This document shows, piece by piece, positions 55,983 through 64,000 of a stretch of DNA of 64,000 nucleotides (its first letter is position 1; every line of letters begins with the position of its first letter). A model generated the notes under the pieces. The model searched no databases. It was not told the origin of the DNA and saw only the letters and a program-made list of their open reading frames with translations. Location of the stretch: assembly GCF_009208105.1 (NCBI RefSeq), contig NZ_WFKL01000001.1, positions 2,294,001-2,358,000 of the forward strand, read 5' to 3'. Position numbers and translations under genes: made by a program. The DNA is from Rouxiella sp. S1S-2. GTDB lineage: Bacteria; Pseudomonadota; Gammaproteobacteria; Enterobacterales; Enterobacteriaceae.

Positions 55983-57104
55983 TTGAATTATCAGTTGATC
56001 GTTAGCAATGAAGACTTGGCAAAGGTTTGTCAGCAGGCGCAACAGTTTAGCGAAATTGCGCTTGATACCGAATTTGTCAGAACCCGTACTTACTATCCAC
56101 AGCTGGGTTTGATACAGCTTTATGATGGTGAAAACCTAACGCTTATCGACCCCTTGCCGATTACGGCCTGGCAGCCGTTTATTGATTTATTGACCGACAA
56201 AAACGTGGTCAAATTTTTGCACGCAGGCAGTGAAGACCTCGAAGTTTTCCTCAATGCCTTTGGCGTGTTGCCCGTCCCGTTTATCGATAGTCAAATTTTG
56301 GCTGCCTTTAGCGGACGTCCGCTTTCCTGCGGTTTTGCCCGCCTGGTCGCTGAAACTACGCAAATCGAGCTGGACAAAAGCGAGTCCCGTACCGACTGGA
56401 TGGCCAGGCCATTAACCCAAAAGCAGTGTGATTATGCCGCTGCCGACGTACTATATTTGCTGCCGCTTGCGCGCCAGCTTCAGCAGGAAACCATTGAGGC
56501 TGGCTGGATAGACGCGGCTCTGGATGAATGCCTGTCTCTTTGCCGTCGCCGACAGGAAGTACTCCAGCCTGAACTGGCCTATCTCGAAATTGGCAATGCC
56601 TGGCAACTGCGTCCTCGCCAGTTGGCCTGTTTGCAAAAACTGGCCTCATGGCGCCTGACTCAGGCCCGTCAGCGTGATTTGGCCGTAAACTTTGTGGTGC
56701 GTGAAGAGAACCTGTGGCAGGTGGCTCGTTATCAACCAAAATCGTTGGGCGAGCTTGAGGCGCTTGGCCTTAGCGGACCTGAGATCCGTTATCACGGGCG
56801 TACGCTGCTGGCGCTGGTGGCCGAGGCTGAAACGGTCAACGATTCGGCGCTGCCTGCACCGATTGCCAATTTGATTGACCAGCCAGGCTACAAGAAGGTC
56901 TTTAAAGATATTAAAGCACTGATTCAGACTGTCAGTGAAGAGACCGGATTGAGCGTTGAACTGCTGGCTTCACGCCGTCAAATTAACCAGATGCTTAATG
57001 AGCACTGGCAGCTTAAAACCAAAGAGCATCAGCCGGAACTGGTGAGTGGATGGCGCGGTAAACTGCTCGCAGAGCGACTGGCCGAGATTTTGGCGCAGTA
57101 TTGA
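55983..57104 (+). CDS. rnd: Ribonuclease D
   Basis: A 373-residue 3'-5' exonuclease of the DEDDy class. Motifs are EIALDTEFVRTRTYYP (Exo I), FLHAGSEDLEVFLNAFG (Exo II) and QCDYAAADVLYLLPLA (Exo III, with Tyr), followed by two HRDC domains (about 210-290 and 300-373). It trims tRNA precursors. I place the start at TTG 55983, which gives the same N-terminus as E. coli, whose rnd also uses UUG. The frame is open back to 55944. Confidence 0.95.
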   Translation: MNYQLIVSNEDLAKVCQQAQQFSEIALDTEFVRTRTYYPQLGLIQLYDGENLTLIDPLPITAWQPFIDLLTDKNVVKFLHAGSEDLEVFLNAFGVLPVPFIDSQILAAFSGRPLSCGFARLVAETTQIELDKSESRTDWMARPLTQKQCDYAAADVLYLLPLARQLQQETIEAGWIDAALDECLSLCRRRQEVLQPELAYLEIGNAWQLRPRQLACLQKLASWRLTQARQRDLAVNFVVREENLWQVARYQPKSLGELEALGLSGPEIRYHGRTLLALVAEAETVNDSALPAPIANLIDQPGYKKVFKDIKALIQTVSEETGLSVELLASRRQINQMLNEHWQLKTKEHQPELVSGWRGKLLAERLAEILAQY

Positions 57105-57127
57105 TTAGCTTAATTATTTATTCAGCG

Positions 57128-57176
57128 TGAGGGTCGATATTGCCTCGACCCTAAGCCTCCCCGAAGGGGGGGCTAA
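57128..57176. terminator. Two hairpins between rnd and a GNAT gene
   Basis: AGGGTCGA at 57130-57137 pairs with TCGACCCT at 57145-57152. A second hairpin, AGCCTCCCC-GAA-GGGGGGGCT, follows at 57154-57174. Neither has a good T-run. They probably block convergent transcription. Confidence 0.5.
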
Positions 57177-57184
57177 AAGCTACC

Positions 57185-57685
57185 TTAGCCAATAAATGAA
57201 AAAACAGTGTAATCGGCATCGTTGAATTTAAACTCGGCAACCGAGTTGATTCCCATACTTTTATGGGCCTGAATTGACGGGCCGTTATCGTTGCGAATAA
57301 ACAGGATGCCCTCCCTGCCTTTAAGCTTTTTTTTCAACGCATTAAACAACTTTTTGGCCAGTCCCTGACCTCTTGTTGATTGACTTACGCAGATGGGCCC
57401 GTAGATGTAGGCATTTTCACGGCCCTGATAAGCAGAAAGCATCGCCTTAACAACCGGAATGTTAGCGTTGCGTGACAAGTTCGACGTCATTAAAAAGCCA
57501 ACAATTTCACTGCCTCGACGGGCCACAATGAGCGGCATGTCATCCATCATAGCCTCGACCGTTTCTCTTGGAACAGTGGCAGAAAGCGTGCCACCGTTAG
57601 AGGCGAGATTCTCTTCCAGTAATTGCATAATCCCGTTGAGATCTTGATGAATAGCGATGCCGATATCGACGTGTTGCTCAGACAT
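57185..57685 (-). CDS. GNAT-family N-acetyltransferase
   Basis: A 166-residue protein with an intact GNAT core: LIVARRGSEIVGFLMTSNL (strands 2-4), YGPICVSQSTRGQGLAKKLF (acetyl-CoA loop QSTRGQGLA, about residue 105) and ILFIRNDNGPSIQAHKSMGI. The substrate is not evident. It is convergent with rnd and has no clear operon partner. A good AGGAAAAAAAT-type upstream region precedes the ATG. Confidence 0.85.
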   Translation of the reverse strand: MSEQHVDIGIAIHQDLNGIMQLLEENLASNGGTLSATVPRETVEAMMDDMPLIVARRGSEIVGFLMTSNLSRNANIPVVKAMLSAYQGRENAYIYGPICVSQSTRGQGLAKKLFNALKKKLKGREGILFIRNDNGPSIQAHKSMGINSVAEFKFNDADYTVFSFIG

Positions 57686-57841
57686 TTTTTTCCTCAGAGA
57701 AGTGAGTATTTTTACTTATCAAACAATACTCACCGTTACGCAGGAATCAACTGTTTTCAGGCTCTTTTTACTCTCAATCAGACCTGCCAGAGTGCAGGTC
57801 GAATGACCGGATCTTCATCGCCCCTAAAAGCGGCGGTCGCG

Positions 57842-58258
57842 TTATATGACCGGAGCAACCGTCAGTAATATATTCGCGAACCGCCGCTGTTCACCGGTGG
57901 CGATAACCAGCAACGTGTGGTCAGACTTTACCGCGGCATAAAACGGTTCGCGTGCAAGATAACCAATAGGGCAGCTTTCGGGCAGCAGTTGCCTATATTC
58001 GATATCGATAGTGTTAATAAAATCCTGCGGGTAGGACATTAACGTGGCTTTTTCCACGTTAATACAGGTGAGTATTTTTTCCAGAACCAGCGTGGCCGAG
58101 AGAGTTCCGGGCGACAGGTTTAAGTAAACGATCGCTGCATTTTGCGGCGCATTGGTGACAAACGCATAGTTGCTGTCGGCGATTAAAATTTGGGTTTTGT
58201 GCCCACATTTTGCCAGAGCATATAATAATTCTGGATGAATGATAGTGGATTTAATCAT
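57842..58258 (-). CDS. RbsD/FucU-family sugar mutarotase-like protein
   Basis: A 138-residue protein with the RbsD/FucU layout: STIIHPELLYALAKCGHKTQ (His and Asp of the anomer-binding site nearby, in ILIADSNYAF), and ending in TGEQRRFANILLTVAPV, with the Tyr/Phe-Ala-Asn motif. These proteins interconvert sugar anomers. It is the last gene of a leftward operon with an SDR and an MFS transporter under a LacI-type regulator, which suggests the pathway starts from a sugar whose anomeric form matters. Confidence 0.82.
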   Translation of the reverse strand: MIKSTIIHPELLYALAKCGHKTQILIADSNYAFVTNAPQNAAIVYLNLSPGTLSATLVLEKILTCINVEKATLMSYPQDFINTIDIEYRQLLPESCPIGYLAREPFYAAVKSDHTLLVIATGEQRRFANILLTVAPVI

Positions 58259-58308
58259 CTTGATTCTCTGAAAATGCAGGCAGCCGCAGCGTGCTGCCTG
58301 CAGGTTGC

Positions 58309-59073
58309 TTACATGCGATAACTTCCACCGTTGATATCAATGGTGGCACCCGACACAAAACCATCATATTGCGCGGCGAGGAAGGTAATAACACTTGCTA
58401 CATCTTCCGGCGTACCTGCTCTGCCCAGTGGAATACTATTGATTGTTTCTTCGGCCGATTCTTTGGTGGTATGGCGTGCATGAAAACGCGTGCCCAAGAT
58501 AAGCCCCGGAGCAACGGCGTTGACCCGAATGCCATATTCGCCCAGTTCCGCTGCCAAAGAGCGTGTCCAGGTCAGTACCGCCCCTTTGGTCGCAGAATAA
58601 ACCAGAGAGCCAGAATGACCCCCTGCGCGACCCGCCAGAGAAGCCAGGTTGATGATGCTGGCACCTTCTGGCGCTGCTTTTAATAACGGCAGGGCTGCCT
58701 GGGTGACATTCAGTAGGGTGGTCATATTAACGTCCAGAACCGTTTGCCAGAACTGGCGGTCTATTTCGCCCAGCCATTTTCGACCCACAATACCGCCGAC
58801 GTTATTAACCAGGATATCTATGCCACCCAGAAATTCAGCGGCGGCCAACACACAGCCCTCGGCATCATCGGTAGCAATAAGGTCAGCATAGCGATAGGCA
58901 GCGCGTTGCCCCAGCGATTGTGCCAATTCGACCAAGGCTTTCGGACCTTGTTCATCGCTGTGATAGTGAAGATAGATATCGCAGCCTGCTCTGATTAACT
59001 GTTCGGCGGTTGCGCGACCAATGCCTTGTTCAGCGCCGGTAATAAAAACTTTCCTACCTGTAAGCTTGCCCAT
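58309..59073 (-). CDS. SDR oxidoreductase (sugar catabolism operon)
   Basis: A 254-residue classical SDR. Cofactor loop VFITGAEQGIGRATAE (about 8), NNVGGIVG (about 90), catalytic Ser in NLASLAGRAGG, YSATKGA (Tyr-Lys about 155), and PEDVASVITFLAA, INGGSYRM at the end. The sequence is close to sugar and polyol dehydrogenases. It lies between an MFS sugar-acid-type transporter and an RbsD/FucU-like gene, so it probably oxidises the imported sugar. Confidence 0.87.
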   Translation of the reverse strand: MGKLTGRKVFITGAEQGIGRATAEQLIRAGCDIYLHYHSDEQGPKALVELAQSLGQRAAYRYADLIATDDAEGCVLAAAEFLGGIDILVNNVGGIVGRKWLGEIDRQFWQTVLDVNMTTLLNVTQAALPLLKAAPEGASIINLASLAGRAGGHSGSLVYSATKGAVLTWTRSLAAELGEYGIRVNAVAPGLILGTRFHARHTTKESAEETINSIPLGRAGTPEDVASVITFLAAQYDGFVSGATIDINGGSYRM

Positions 59074-59117
59074 GATTTACTCCTATGTAATTGATGTAAA
59101 TTTAAAATTTATTTTAA

Positions 59118-60425
59118 TTAAGAATTAATGACGCCTTCACGCTGTCTGGCGCAGTAGAAAATACAGACCAGACCGGTTATCAGCAGGCTCAAAGACAAGA
59201 AAACCAGTCCCGGTGTATTGCTGTGGGTCATATCTTTCATAACGCCTACCGCATAAGGGGCGAAAAAACCGCCGAGATTTCCGATACAGTTCACCACGGC
59301 TAGTCCCGCGGCGGCCGCGGCACCGGTCGAGATATTGGCTGGCATCGATAGAAAGGGGGGCACGGCTGTGTAGATCCCAACGGCGGCAATGCTTAAAAAA
59401 GAGAGTGAAATAAACACGTTATATTTAAAGAAAATGATTGCTCCCACCAGTCCACACGCCGCAACCACCATACTGAGACCGGCGAATATGCCGAGTTTTT
59501 TTGTTTTAGTGGCCCACAGACTCCACGGATAAACCAGCAGTGCAGCCAGTCCGTAGGGAATTAGCGCCAGCAGGCTGACCTGGAAAATATTGTCACCAGA
59601 AATTGACGTAATAATCGAAGGCAGCCACATGCCAAAGCCGTAAATTCCGCACACCATGCCGAAATTAAGCATGGCGTAGAGCAGGTATTTGGGATTTTTA
59701 ATTCCTTTCAGGAAGTCGGCTAGCGTTATTTTTGAACCAGACTTGGAGCGGGTGGTGCTGTCCATCAGCCAGGCTTTTTCCTCCACGTCGAGATAACCCA
59801 CCTCTTTTGGGGAATTTTTCATCAGAAACGGGATCAGCAAACCAATAATAATCGGTGGCGCACCTTCAATAATAAACAGCAGTTGCCATGGCTCAAACCC
59901 TAGCCAGCTGTGGTCAATGTTGAGAATGAATCCAGAGAGGGGTGAGCCAAGGGCATTTGACAGCGGCTGTACGATAATAAACATCCCGAGGATTTTCGTG
60001 CGATATTTCTGTGGAAAGAAAACGGTAAAATAATAAACAACAGAGGGGAAGAAACCTGCTTCGCAGACGCCTAACATAAAGCGACAAATATACAGTTCAG
60101 TTGGTGTTTTAACAAAAGCAAGCAGGGTGGCGAATATCCCCCATGAAATTAGAATTCGCGCAAACCAAATGCGTGGGCCGAACTTAATTGTTCCTGCATT
60201 GCTGGGGATTTCAAAAATGAAATAACCAATAAAAAATATTCCAGATGCGAATCCAAAAGCAGATGCGGTTAATCCTAAACTGTTTTCCAACGCCATTGCT
60301 GCATACGCCATATTGTTTCTGTCAAGGAATGCCAGAAAATATAATAGCGTCATCAAGGGGACAATATGCAGCGTCAATTTCCTTATTGTGCTGCGCTCAA
60401 TATCCTGCACTGTTCTTTTATTCAT
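59118..60425 (-). CDS. MFS transporter, anion:cation symporter type
   Basis: A 435-residue twelve-helix transporter. The start RKLTLHIVPLMTLLYFLAFL, DRNNMAYAAM is typical of the ACS family (phthalate, tartrate, glucarate and hexuronate transporters), as is CRFMLGVCEAGFFPSVVYYF in helix 4. The central loop (about 200-235) separates the halves. The solute is likely a sugar acid or related anion, but its nature is not decidable. It starts the structural part of the operon controlled by the LacI gene upstream. Confidence 0.88.
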   Translation of the reverse strand: MNKRTVQDIERSTIRKLTLHIVPLMTLLYFLAFLDRNNMAYAAMALENSLGLTASAFGFASGIFFIGYFIFEIPSNAGTIKFGPRIWFARILISWGIFATLLAFVKTPTELYICRFMLGVCEAGFFPSVVYYFTVFFPQKYRTKILGMFIIVQPLSNALGSPLSGFILNIDHSWLGFEPWQLLFIIEGAPPIIIGLLIPFLMKNSPKEVGYLDVEEKAWLMDSTTRSKSGSKITLADFLKGIKNPKYLLYAMLNFGMVCGIYGFGMWLPSIITSISGDNIFQVSLLALIPYGLAALLVYPWSLWATKTKKLGIFAGLSMVVAACGLVGAIIFFKYNVFISLSFLSIAAVGIYTAVPPFLSMPANISTGAAAAAGLAVVNCIGNLGGFFAPYAVGVMKDMTHSNTPGLVFLSLSLLITGLVCIFYCARQREGVINS

Positions 60426-60536
60426 AATAAGCTGTTTCCGAATTTGGCTAATACTTATCCTGACAAAGATTAATCGCTCTTCGTCGACATGATTTTTTAC
60501 TGCGTGTTGCTACGTTATTTCAGGGCAAAAGTAGTA

Positions 60537-61583
60537 TCAGGCGGCGGTCACTTTTACCGATTGACGGCACACTAAAGTCGGGGGAAAGAGAAACTCTCCG
60601 GGCGGCAGAGAAGGGTCATTGAGTCGGCTTATGATACGTTCAACCATAACCTGAGCCATTTCTGACTGAGGTGGCATAACTGATGTCAGTCCGGGTTCTG
60701 CAAAGGCAGATAGTGAAATATTATCAATGCCGACAATCGAGACGTCGTGAGGAACCTGCACCCCAGCGGCGCGAAGTCCGGTCATCAGTCCAATACCGAG
60801 TGCATCATTAATGGCCACAATGCCCTCTGGAAAGGGCGTTATGGCCAACACTTTTGCGGTCAGTGCCAAACCCAGCTCGAACATTTCCGTGTCGCCATAT
60901 TCACTGCAGGCTTTGCCCTCGACAATTCTTTCGTGGAGTGACAAACGCTGATTTTTTAATACAGTCAAAAAACCATCGATTTTGTGACTGCGACTCATCG
61001 TGAGCGTGGATTCGGTCGCAAAAATGATATTTTTACAGCCGCGTTCAACCAGATGCTGAGCTGCAAGATATCCCGCACGGGTATTGTCCATCGACACACT
61101 GTCAAAAATGCGTGTATCGCTCGCCGTAGTCTCCGGAAACCTATTGTCATAACTGACAATAGTCATTCCCTTTTCAGCTGCCCGAACAAAATGGGTTTGG
61201 CGGATATCGCTCGCAGCCACAATGATGCCGAGTACGCCGTGAGAAAACATATCTTCAATGAACGCGCGCTCCTCATCTTCCTGACGGTAGGAGTTGCCGA
61301 GAAGTACGCGATAATTGTACGCTCGGGCAGATAAATCCACTTCGTGAGCCAGTGCCGAAAAGCTGGGATTGACGATAGAGGGCACCAGCAGGCCGATGAT
61401 CTTTGCCTGACCGTCATTAAGCGGAACCGCGGCTTTTACGGGGTTGTAGCCAAGCTCGCTCATCGCCTGTTCAATCCTTAAGCGGGTTGCATTACTCATA
61501 TGGCTAATGCGGTTATTCAAAAGATTAGAGACGCTGCTAATAGAAACACCGGCCAGCCGAGCAACGTCACGAATATTAGCCAT
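60537..61583 (-). CDS. LacI-family transcriptional regulator
   Basis: A 348-residue repressor. The N-terminal LacI helix-turn-helix and hinge are NIRDVARLAGVSISSVSNLL, LNNRISHMSNATRLRIEQAM, then a periplasmic-binding-protein-like sensor (IGLLVPSIVNPSFSALAHEV; GIVAINDALGIGLMTGLRAA; VSIVGIDNISLSAFAEPGLT). ATG 61583 gives the family start; the frame runs to 61712. The operon MFS-SDR-RbsD/FucU-like follows 111 bases downstream in the same direction and is its natural target. Confidence 0.88.
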   Translation of the reverse strand: MANIRDVARLAGVSISSVSNLLNNRISHMSNATRLRIEQAMSELGYNPVKAAVPLNDGQAKIIGLLVPSIVNPSFSALAHEVDLSARAYNYRVLLGNSYRQEDEERAFIEDMFSHGVLGIIVAASDIRQTHFVRAAEKGMTIVSYDNRFPETTASDTRIFDSVSMDNTRAGYLAAQHLVERGCKNIIFATESTLTMSRSHKIDGFLTVLKNQRLSLHERIVEGKACSEYGDTEMFELGLALTAKVLAITPFPEGIVAINDALGIGLMTGLRAAGVQVPHDVSIVGIDNISLSAFAEPGLTSVMPPQSEMAQVMVERIISRLNDPSLPPGEFLFPPTLVCRQSVKVTAA

Positions 61584-61712
61584 CTTGTTGGTATTCCCCA
61601 TTTTCCAGGTGCTATCTGCAAACAATACTGTCGATGCCTGCAGCATGCCCCTTATGATTCTCTTTGCTGATGCTGAGTAACTTATAAGGGAAGAATGCGG
61701 CAAGCAAGCCAC

Positions 61713-62045
61713 AATCTGATCGATAAGCAGGCAGATAACGTTTTTGTGAAAACAGTCATAGGGCGGCTTGGGTGTTTACTAAACAAGGTAGGGGTTAACG
61801 CGGCAAATTTGTTCTCAGCAAGCGAATGCTCGCTGGATGAGACAGAGGAACCCGTAAAGTACGTCGGGGGTTGCTATGCCGCTCTGGGTTATTAGCGCTC
61901 TCTGTTACACTGGGCTATACGTCAGAAAGTGCATTTAGCAATGCATGTAAACCTGTGGTTGGCATGTCACCGCGAAACTATCAGTGAGAGCGGCAACATA
62001 GTCCTTTAAATGATAAGAGGGCAACGTGTTTTATGTCCGAGCCTG
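61713..62045. other. Intergenic gap between lacI-type and marR-type genes
   Basis: About 330 bases, with the LacI-type promoter presumably at the left. A 66-codon + frame at 61695-61895 has no ribosome site or family likeness. I see no RNA gene or strong hairpin. Confidence 0.4.
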
Positions 62046-62519
62046 CTAATCACTCTGCTTGATATCTTCGGCAAATCTGCGCATCAACCGCACAAGGTCA
62101 GTGACATCTTCACTGTCCCAATTCGCAAAAATAGCCTGCCCAATTCTTTCGCGGGCCTCATCTATTCTGTCGGTCATCGCTTTGCCTTTTTGGGTAATAA
62201 TCGATTCTCTGACGCGGCGGTCAGTGGCTTTTCCCTGCCTGTCGACGAGGCCCAAGGTTTCTAACTTGGCAATCTGACGACTGACCGTGGTGTAATCGCG
62301 GCCAACGCGGTCAGCAAGTTCGACCACGCCAATCGGGCCAAGGCGCTCGACGAGTACCAACAGCGGGAACAATGCCCGGTCAAGTGAAATACCGGCTTCT
62401 TTTACCATGGCTTCGTCGCGTTGAGGGCGATTCATCACGCCAACAATTTCAACCAAGGCTCCATGGAGTTCACGCAATTGAATGTTAATGGGTGTATTTT
62501 GCACGCTTTTTATTGACAA
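62046..62519 (-). CDS. MarR-family transcriptional regulator
   Basis: A 157-residue winged-helix protein. The DNA-binding core is IGVVELADRVGRDYTTVSRQ, IAKLETLGLV and the wing KATDRRVRESIITQKG. TTG 62519 is the likely start because AGAGGAG lies eight bases upstream; the longer frame begins with GTG 62555 and would overlap the operator. It is divergent from an FAD monooxygenase, the usual target of such regulators, and an inverted repeat lies between them. Confidence 0.85.
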   Translation of the reverse strand: MSIKSVQNTPINIQLRELHGALVEIVGVMNRPQRDEAMVKEAGISLDRALFPLLVLVERLGPIGVVELADRVGRDYTTVSRQIAKLETLGLVDRQGKATDRRVRESIITQKGKAMTDRIDEARERIGQAIFANWDSEDVTDLVRLMRRFAEDIKQSD

Positions 62520-62539
62520 GCTGTTTCTCCTCTGATTAT

Positions 62540-62556
62540 TGTGTGCATAATACACA
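62540..62556. promoter_or_regulatory. Probable MarR-type operator
   Basis: TGTGT-GCATAAT-ACACA is a perfect inverted repeat with seven-base spacer. It lies between the marR-like gene and the monooxygenase, 14 bases before the monooxygenase ATG, so binding should block it directly. Confidence 0.6.
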
Positions 62557-62569
62557 TATGGAGAGAAAA

Positions 62570-64000
62570 ATGGCAGAGCAATTTTCAGTAGACGTACTCA
62601 TTTGTGGTGCCGGTGCGGCTGGTTTAACACTGGCGATAGATCTTGCCCGACGGGGGATCTCTTTCCGACTGGTTGAAAAAATGGCTGTGCCGTTCGGCGG
62701 CTCACGCGGCAAGGGCATTCAGCCTCGCACCCAGGAAATTTTCCAAGACCTCGGCATTCTTGAGCGGATAGTTGCCGCCGGTGACGCCTATCCTCCACTG
62801 CGCAAATACCTTGATGACGGCAGCTTCGCTGAATCCGATATTATGGAACGTAAGGATCCTACACCTGCAGAGCCTTATAAACAGCCGCTGATGCTGCCGC
62901 AATTTATGACTGAGGGCATGATGCGTCAGCGCCTTGAAGAGCTAGGCCACCGGCCCGAATTTGACCGCGAGTTAACCGGATTCGAGCAGGACTCGCAGGG
63001 GGTAACGGTGCATCTTTCTGGTTGCGCTGGCAAAGAGGCTTTCCGCGTGCGCTGGCTGGTGGGTGCCGATGGCGGTCGCAGTTTCGTGCGTCATGCGCTA
63101 GGCATCGACTTCCCAGGCAAAAGTCTCGGTATGCAAGCCCTCGTGGCTGATACTCAGCTGACGGGCCTGACTCGCGATGTTTGGCACTGTTTTAACCAGA
63201 GCGATAAGGCGCGTATGTTGATGATTTGTCCACTCGCCGGTACCGAAATGTTTCAAATACAGGCACCTGCTACTCTCGACGAAGAACCTGACCTTTCTGC
63301 CGAAGGACTCACGGCGATGGTCGCCGATCGCACAGGGCGCAGTGATATTAAGATCCAATCCGTATCCTGGGCATCTGCTTACAAAATGAATGCCAGGTTG
63401 GCTGAGTCCTATCGCTCAGAGCGCGTATTTCTTATCGGTGATGCTGCTCATATTCATCCTCCGACCGGAGGGCAGGGTCTAAACACTAGCGTGCAGGATG
63501 CCTATAATCTGGGATGGAAACTTGCCGCAGCTGCTCAGGGCGCGCCTGACGAACTGCTCGATACTTATAATGAAGAGCGCCGACCGGTGGCGGCGGTAAT
63601 GTTAGGTCTGGCAACGCAGTTGCTCGACGCACAGAAGCAGGGCGAGATGCGACGAGGCCGTGAGGTACAACAGCTGGATATAGGCTATCCTGAATCCTCA
63701 TTGTCTCTCGAAACTCTCGGGCATGAGCGCATATTGCATGCAGGCGACCGCGCGCCAGATGCGCCAGTCAGTACACCAGCAGGGCAACCGATAAGATTAT
63801 TTGATTTATTTAAAGGATCGCACTGGACACTCCTGACTTACCAGTGCGATGCGGCTGCGTTAAAACAGCCTGCAGGGCTGCATGTTTATCGATTCAGTGC
63901 AGAAGGTGACCTCAATGATAACGCCGGGCATTTTCTTGATGCCTATGGTCTCACTGCGGGGGAATGGATTTTAGTGCGGCCTGACGGTTATATTGGTGCC
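62570..64000 (+). CDS. FAD-dependent aromatic monooxygenase (partial)
   Basis: The frame from ATG 62570 (GGAGAG upstream) is open to the window end, 477 codons. It has the FAD-binding DVLICGAGAAGLTLAIDLAR, the WLVGADGGRSFVRH motif, and FLIGDAAHIHPPTGGQGLNT, then QDAYNLGWKLAAA: the three signatures of class A flavoprotein hydroxylases of the phenol/pentachlorophenol monooxygenase group. The thioredoxin-like C-terminal domain begins near residue 400 (RAPDAPV). The substrate is probably an aromatic compound sensed by the divergent MarR protein. Confidence 0.88.
   Translation, partial: MAEQFSVDVLICGAGAAGLTLAIDLARRGISFRLVEKMAVPFGGSRGKGIQPRTQEIFQDLGILERIVAAGDAYPPLRKYLDDGSFAESDIMERKDPTPAEPYKQPLMLPQFMTEGMMRQRLEELGHRPEFDRELTGFEQDSQGVTVHLSGCAGKEAFRVRWLVGADGGRSFVRHALGIDFPGKSLGMQALVADTQLTGLTRDVWHCFNQSDKARMLMICPLAGTEMFQIQAPATLDEEPDLSAEGLTAMVADRTGRSDIKIQSVSWASAYKMNARLAESYRSERVFLIGDAAHIHPPTGGQGLNTSVQDAYNLGWKLAAAAQGAPDELLDTYNEERRPVAAVMLGLATQLLDAQKQGEMRRGREVQQLDIGYPESSLSLETLGHERILHAGDRAPDAPVSTPAGQPIRLFDLFKGSHWTLLTYQCDAAALKQPAGLHVYRFSAEGDLNDNAGHFLDAYGLTAGEWILVRPDGYIGA

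Overview
The window looks like a chromosomal segment of an enterobacterium of the Yersiniaceae/Hafniaceae type (Serratia, Rahnella or Rouxiella-like). The basis is the conserved run yecD-yecE-cmoAB / aspS-nudB-yebC-ruvCAB / znuBCA-mepM-lpxM / pykA-hexR-zwf-pgl-eda / yoaB-yoaA-tsaB-yeaY-fadD-rnd, whose proteins closely resemble those of E. coli. pgl sits where E. coli has edd. The genus is my inference.

Bases 1-16.7 kb are prophage and accessory DNA. First comes the end of a tail operon on the + strand: tape measure C-terminus, a minor tail protein, a DUF1833 protein, an NlpC/P60-like protein, a TipJ-type tip protein, a beta-helix tailspike and two small proteins. Then follow non-structural cargo genes: an exported alpha/beta hydrolase converging on a membrane-bound AraC regulator, a UmuD-like protein behind a LexA box, and a very AT-rich stretch with three small genes. 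After these come a HipA-like kinase/DUF3037 pair, a 32-codon membrane micro-ORF and a tyrosine integrase at 15550-16665. The right flank starts with a broken MFS transporter gene.

Bases 18-31 kb hold variable host genes: a NudK-like hydrolase with a small partner, divergent from a DeoR regulator across repeated operators; a metallo-beta-lactamase-fold exported hydrolase, an AraC regulator and an SDR; YceI; a decayed-looking GNAT; an OtsA-like protein that has lost its donor-binding residues; an orphan phage Ea22-like gene; a CsbD/ElaB-like protein; and PqaA. cmoB, cmoA, yecE and yecD lead into the core.

Bases 32-57 kb are core genome: translation (aspS), Holliday-junction processing (ruvCAB, with a LexA box before ruvA), high-affinity zinc import (znuA divergent from znuCB across a Zur-like site), cell wall and lipid A synthesis (mepM, lpxM), central carbon flow (pykA, zwf, pgl, eda under HexR, with visible HexR-like sites), an iron-sulfur helicase (yoaA), tRNA t6A synthesis (tsaB), fatty-acid activation (fadD, with a FadR-like site) and RNase D. 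Bases 57-64 kb are variable again: a GNAT, a LacI-regulated operon of MFS transporter, SDR and RbsD/FucU-like protein, and a MarR regulator divergent from an FAD monooxygenase cut by the window end.

The best candidates for something undescribed are the degenerate OtsA-like protein, the HipA-like kinase/DUF3037 pair in the prophage cargo, and the SOS-controlled UmuD-like protein with an unusual active-site region. All functions are assigned by reading sequence motifs; no database search was run.
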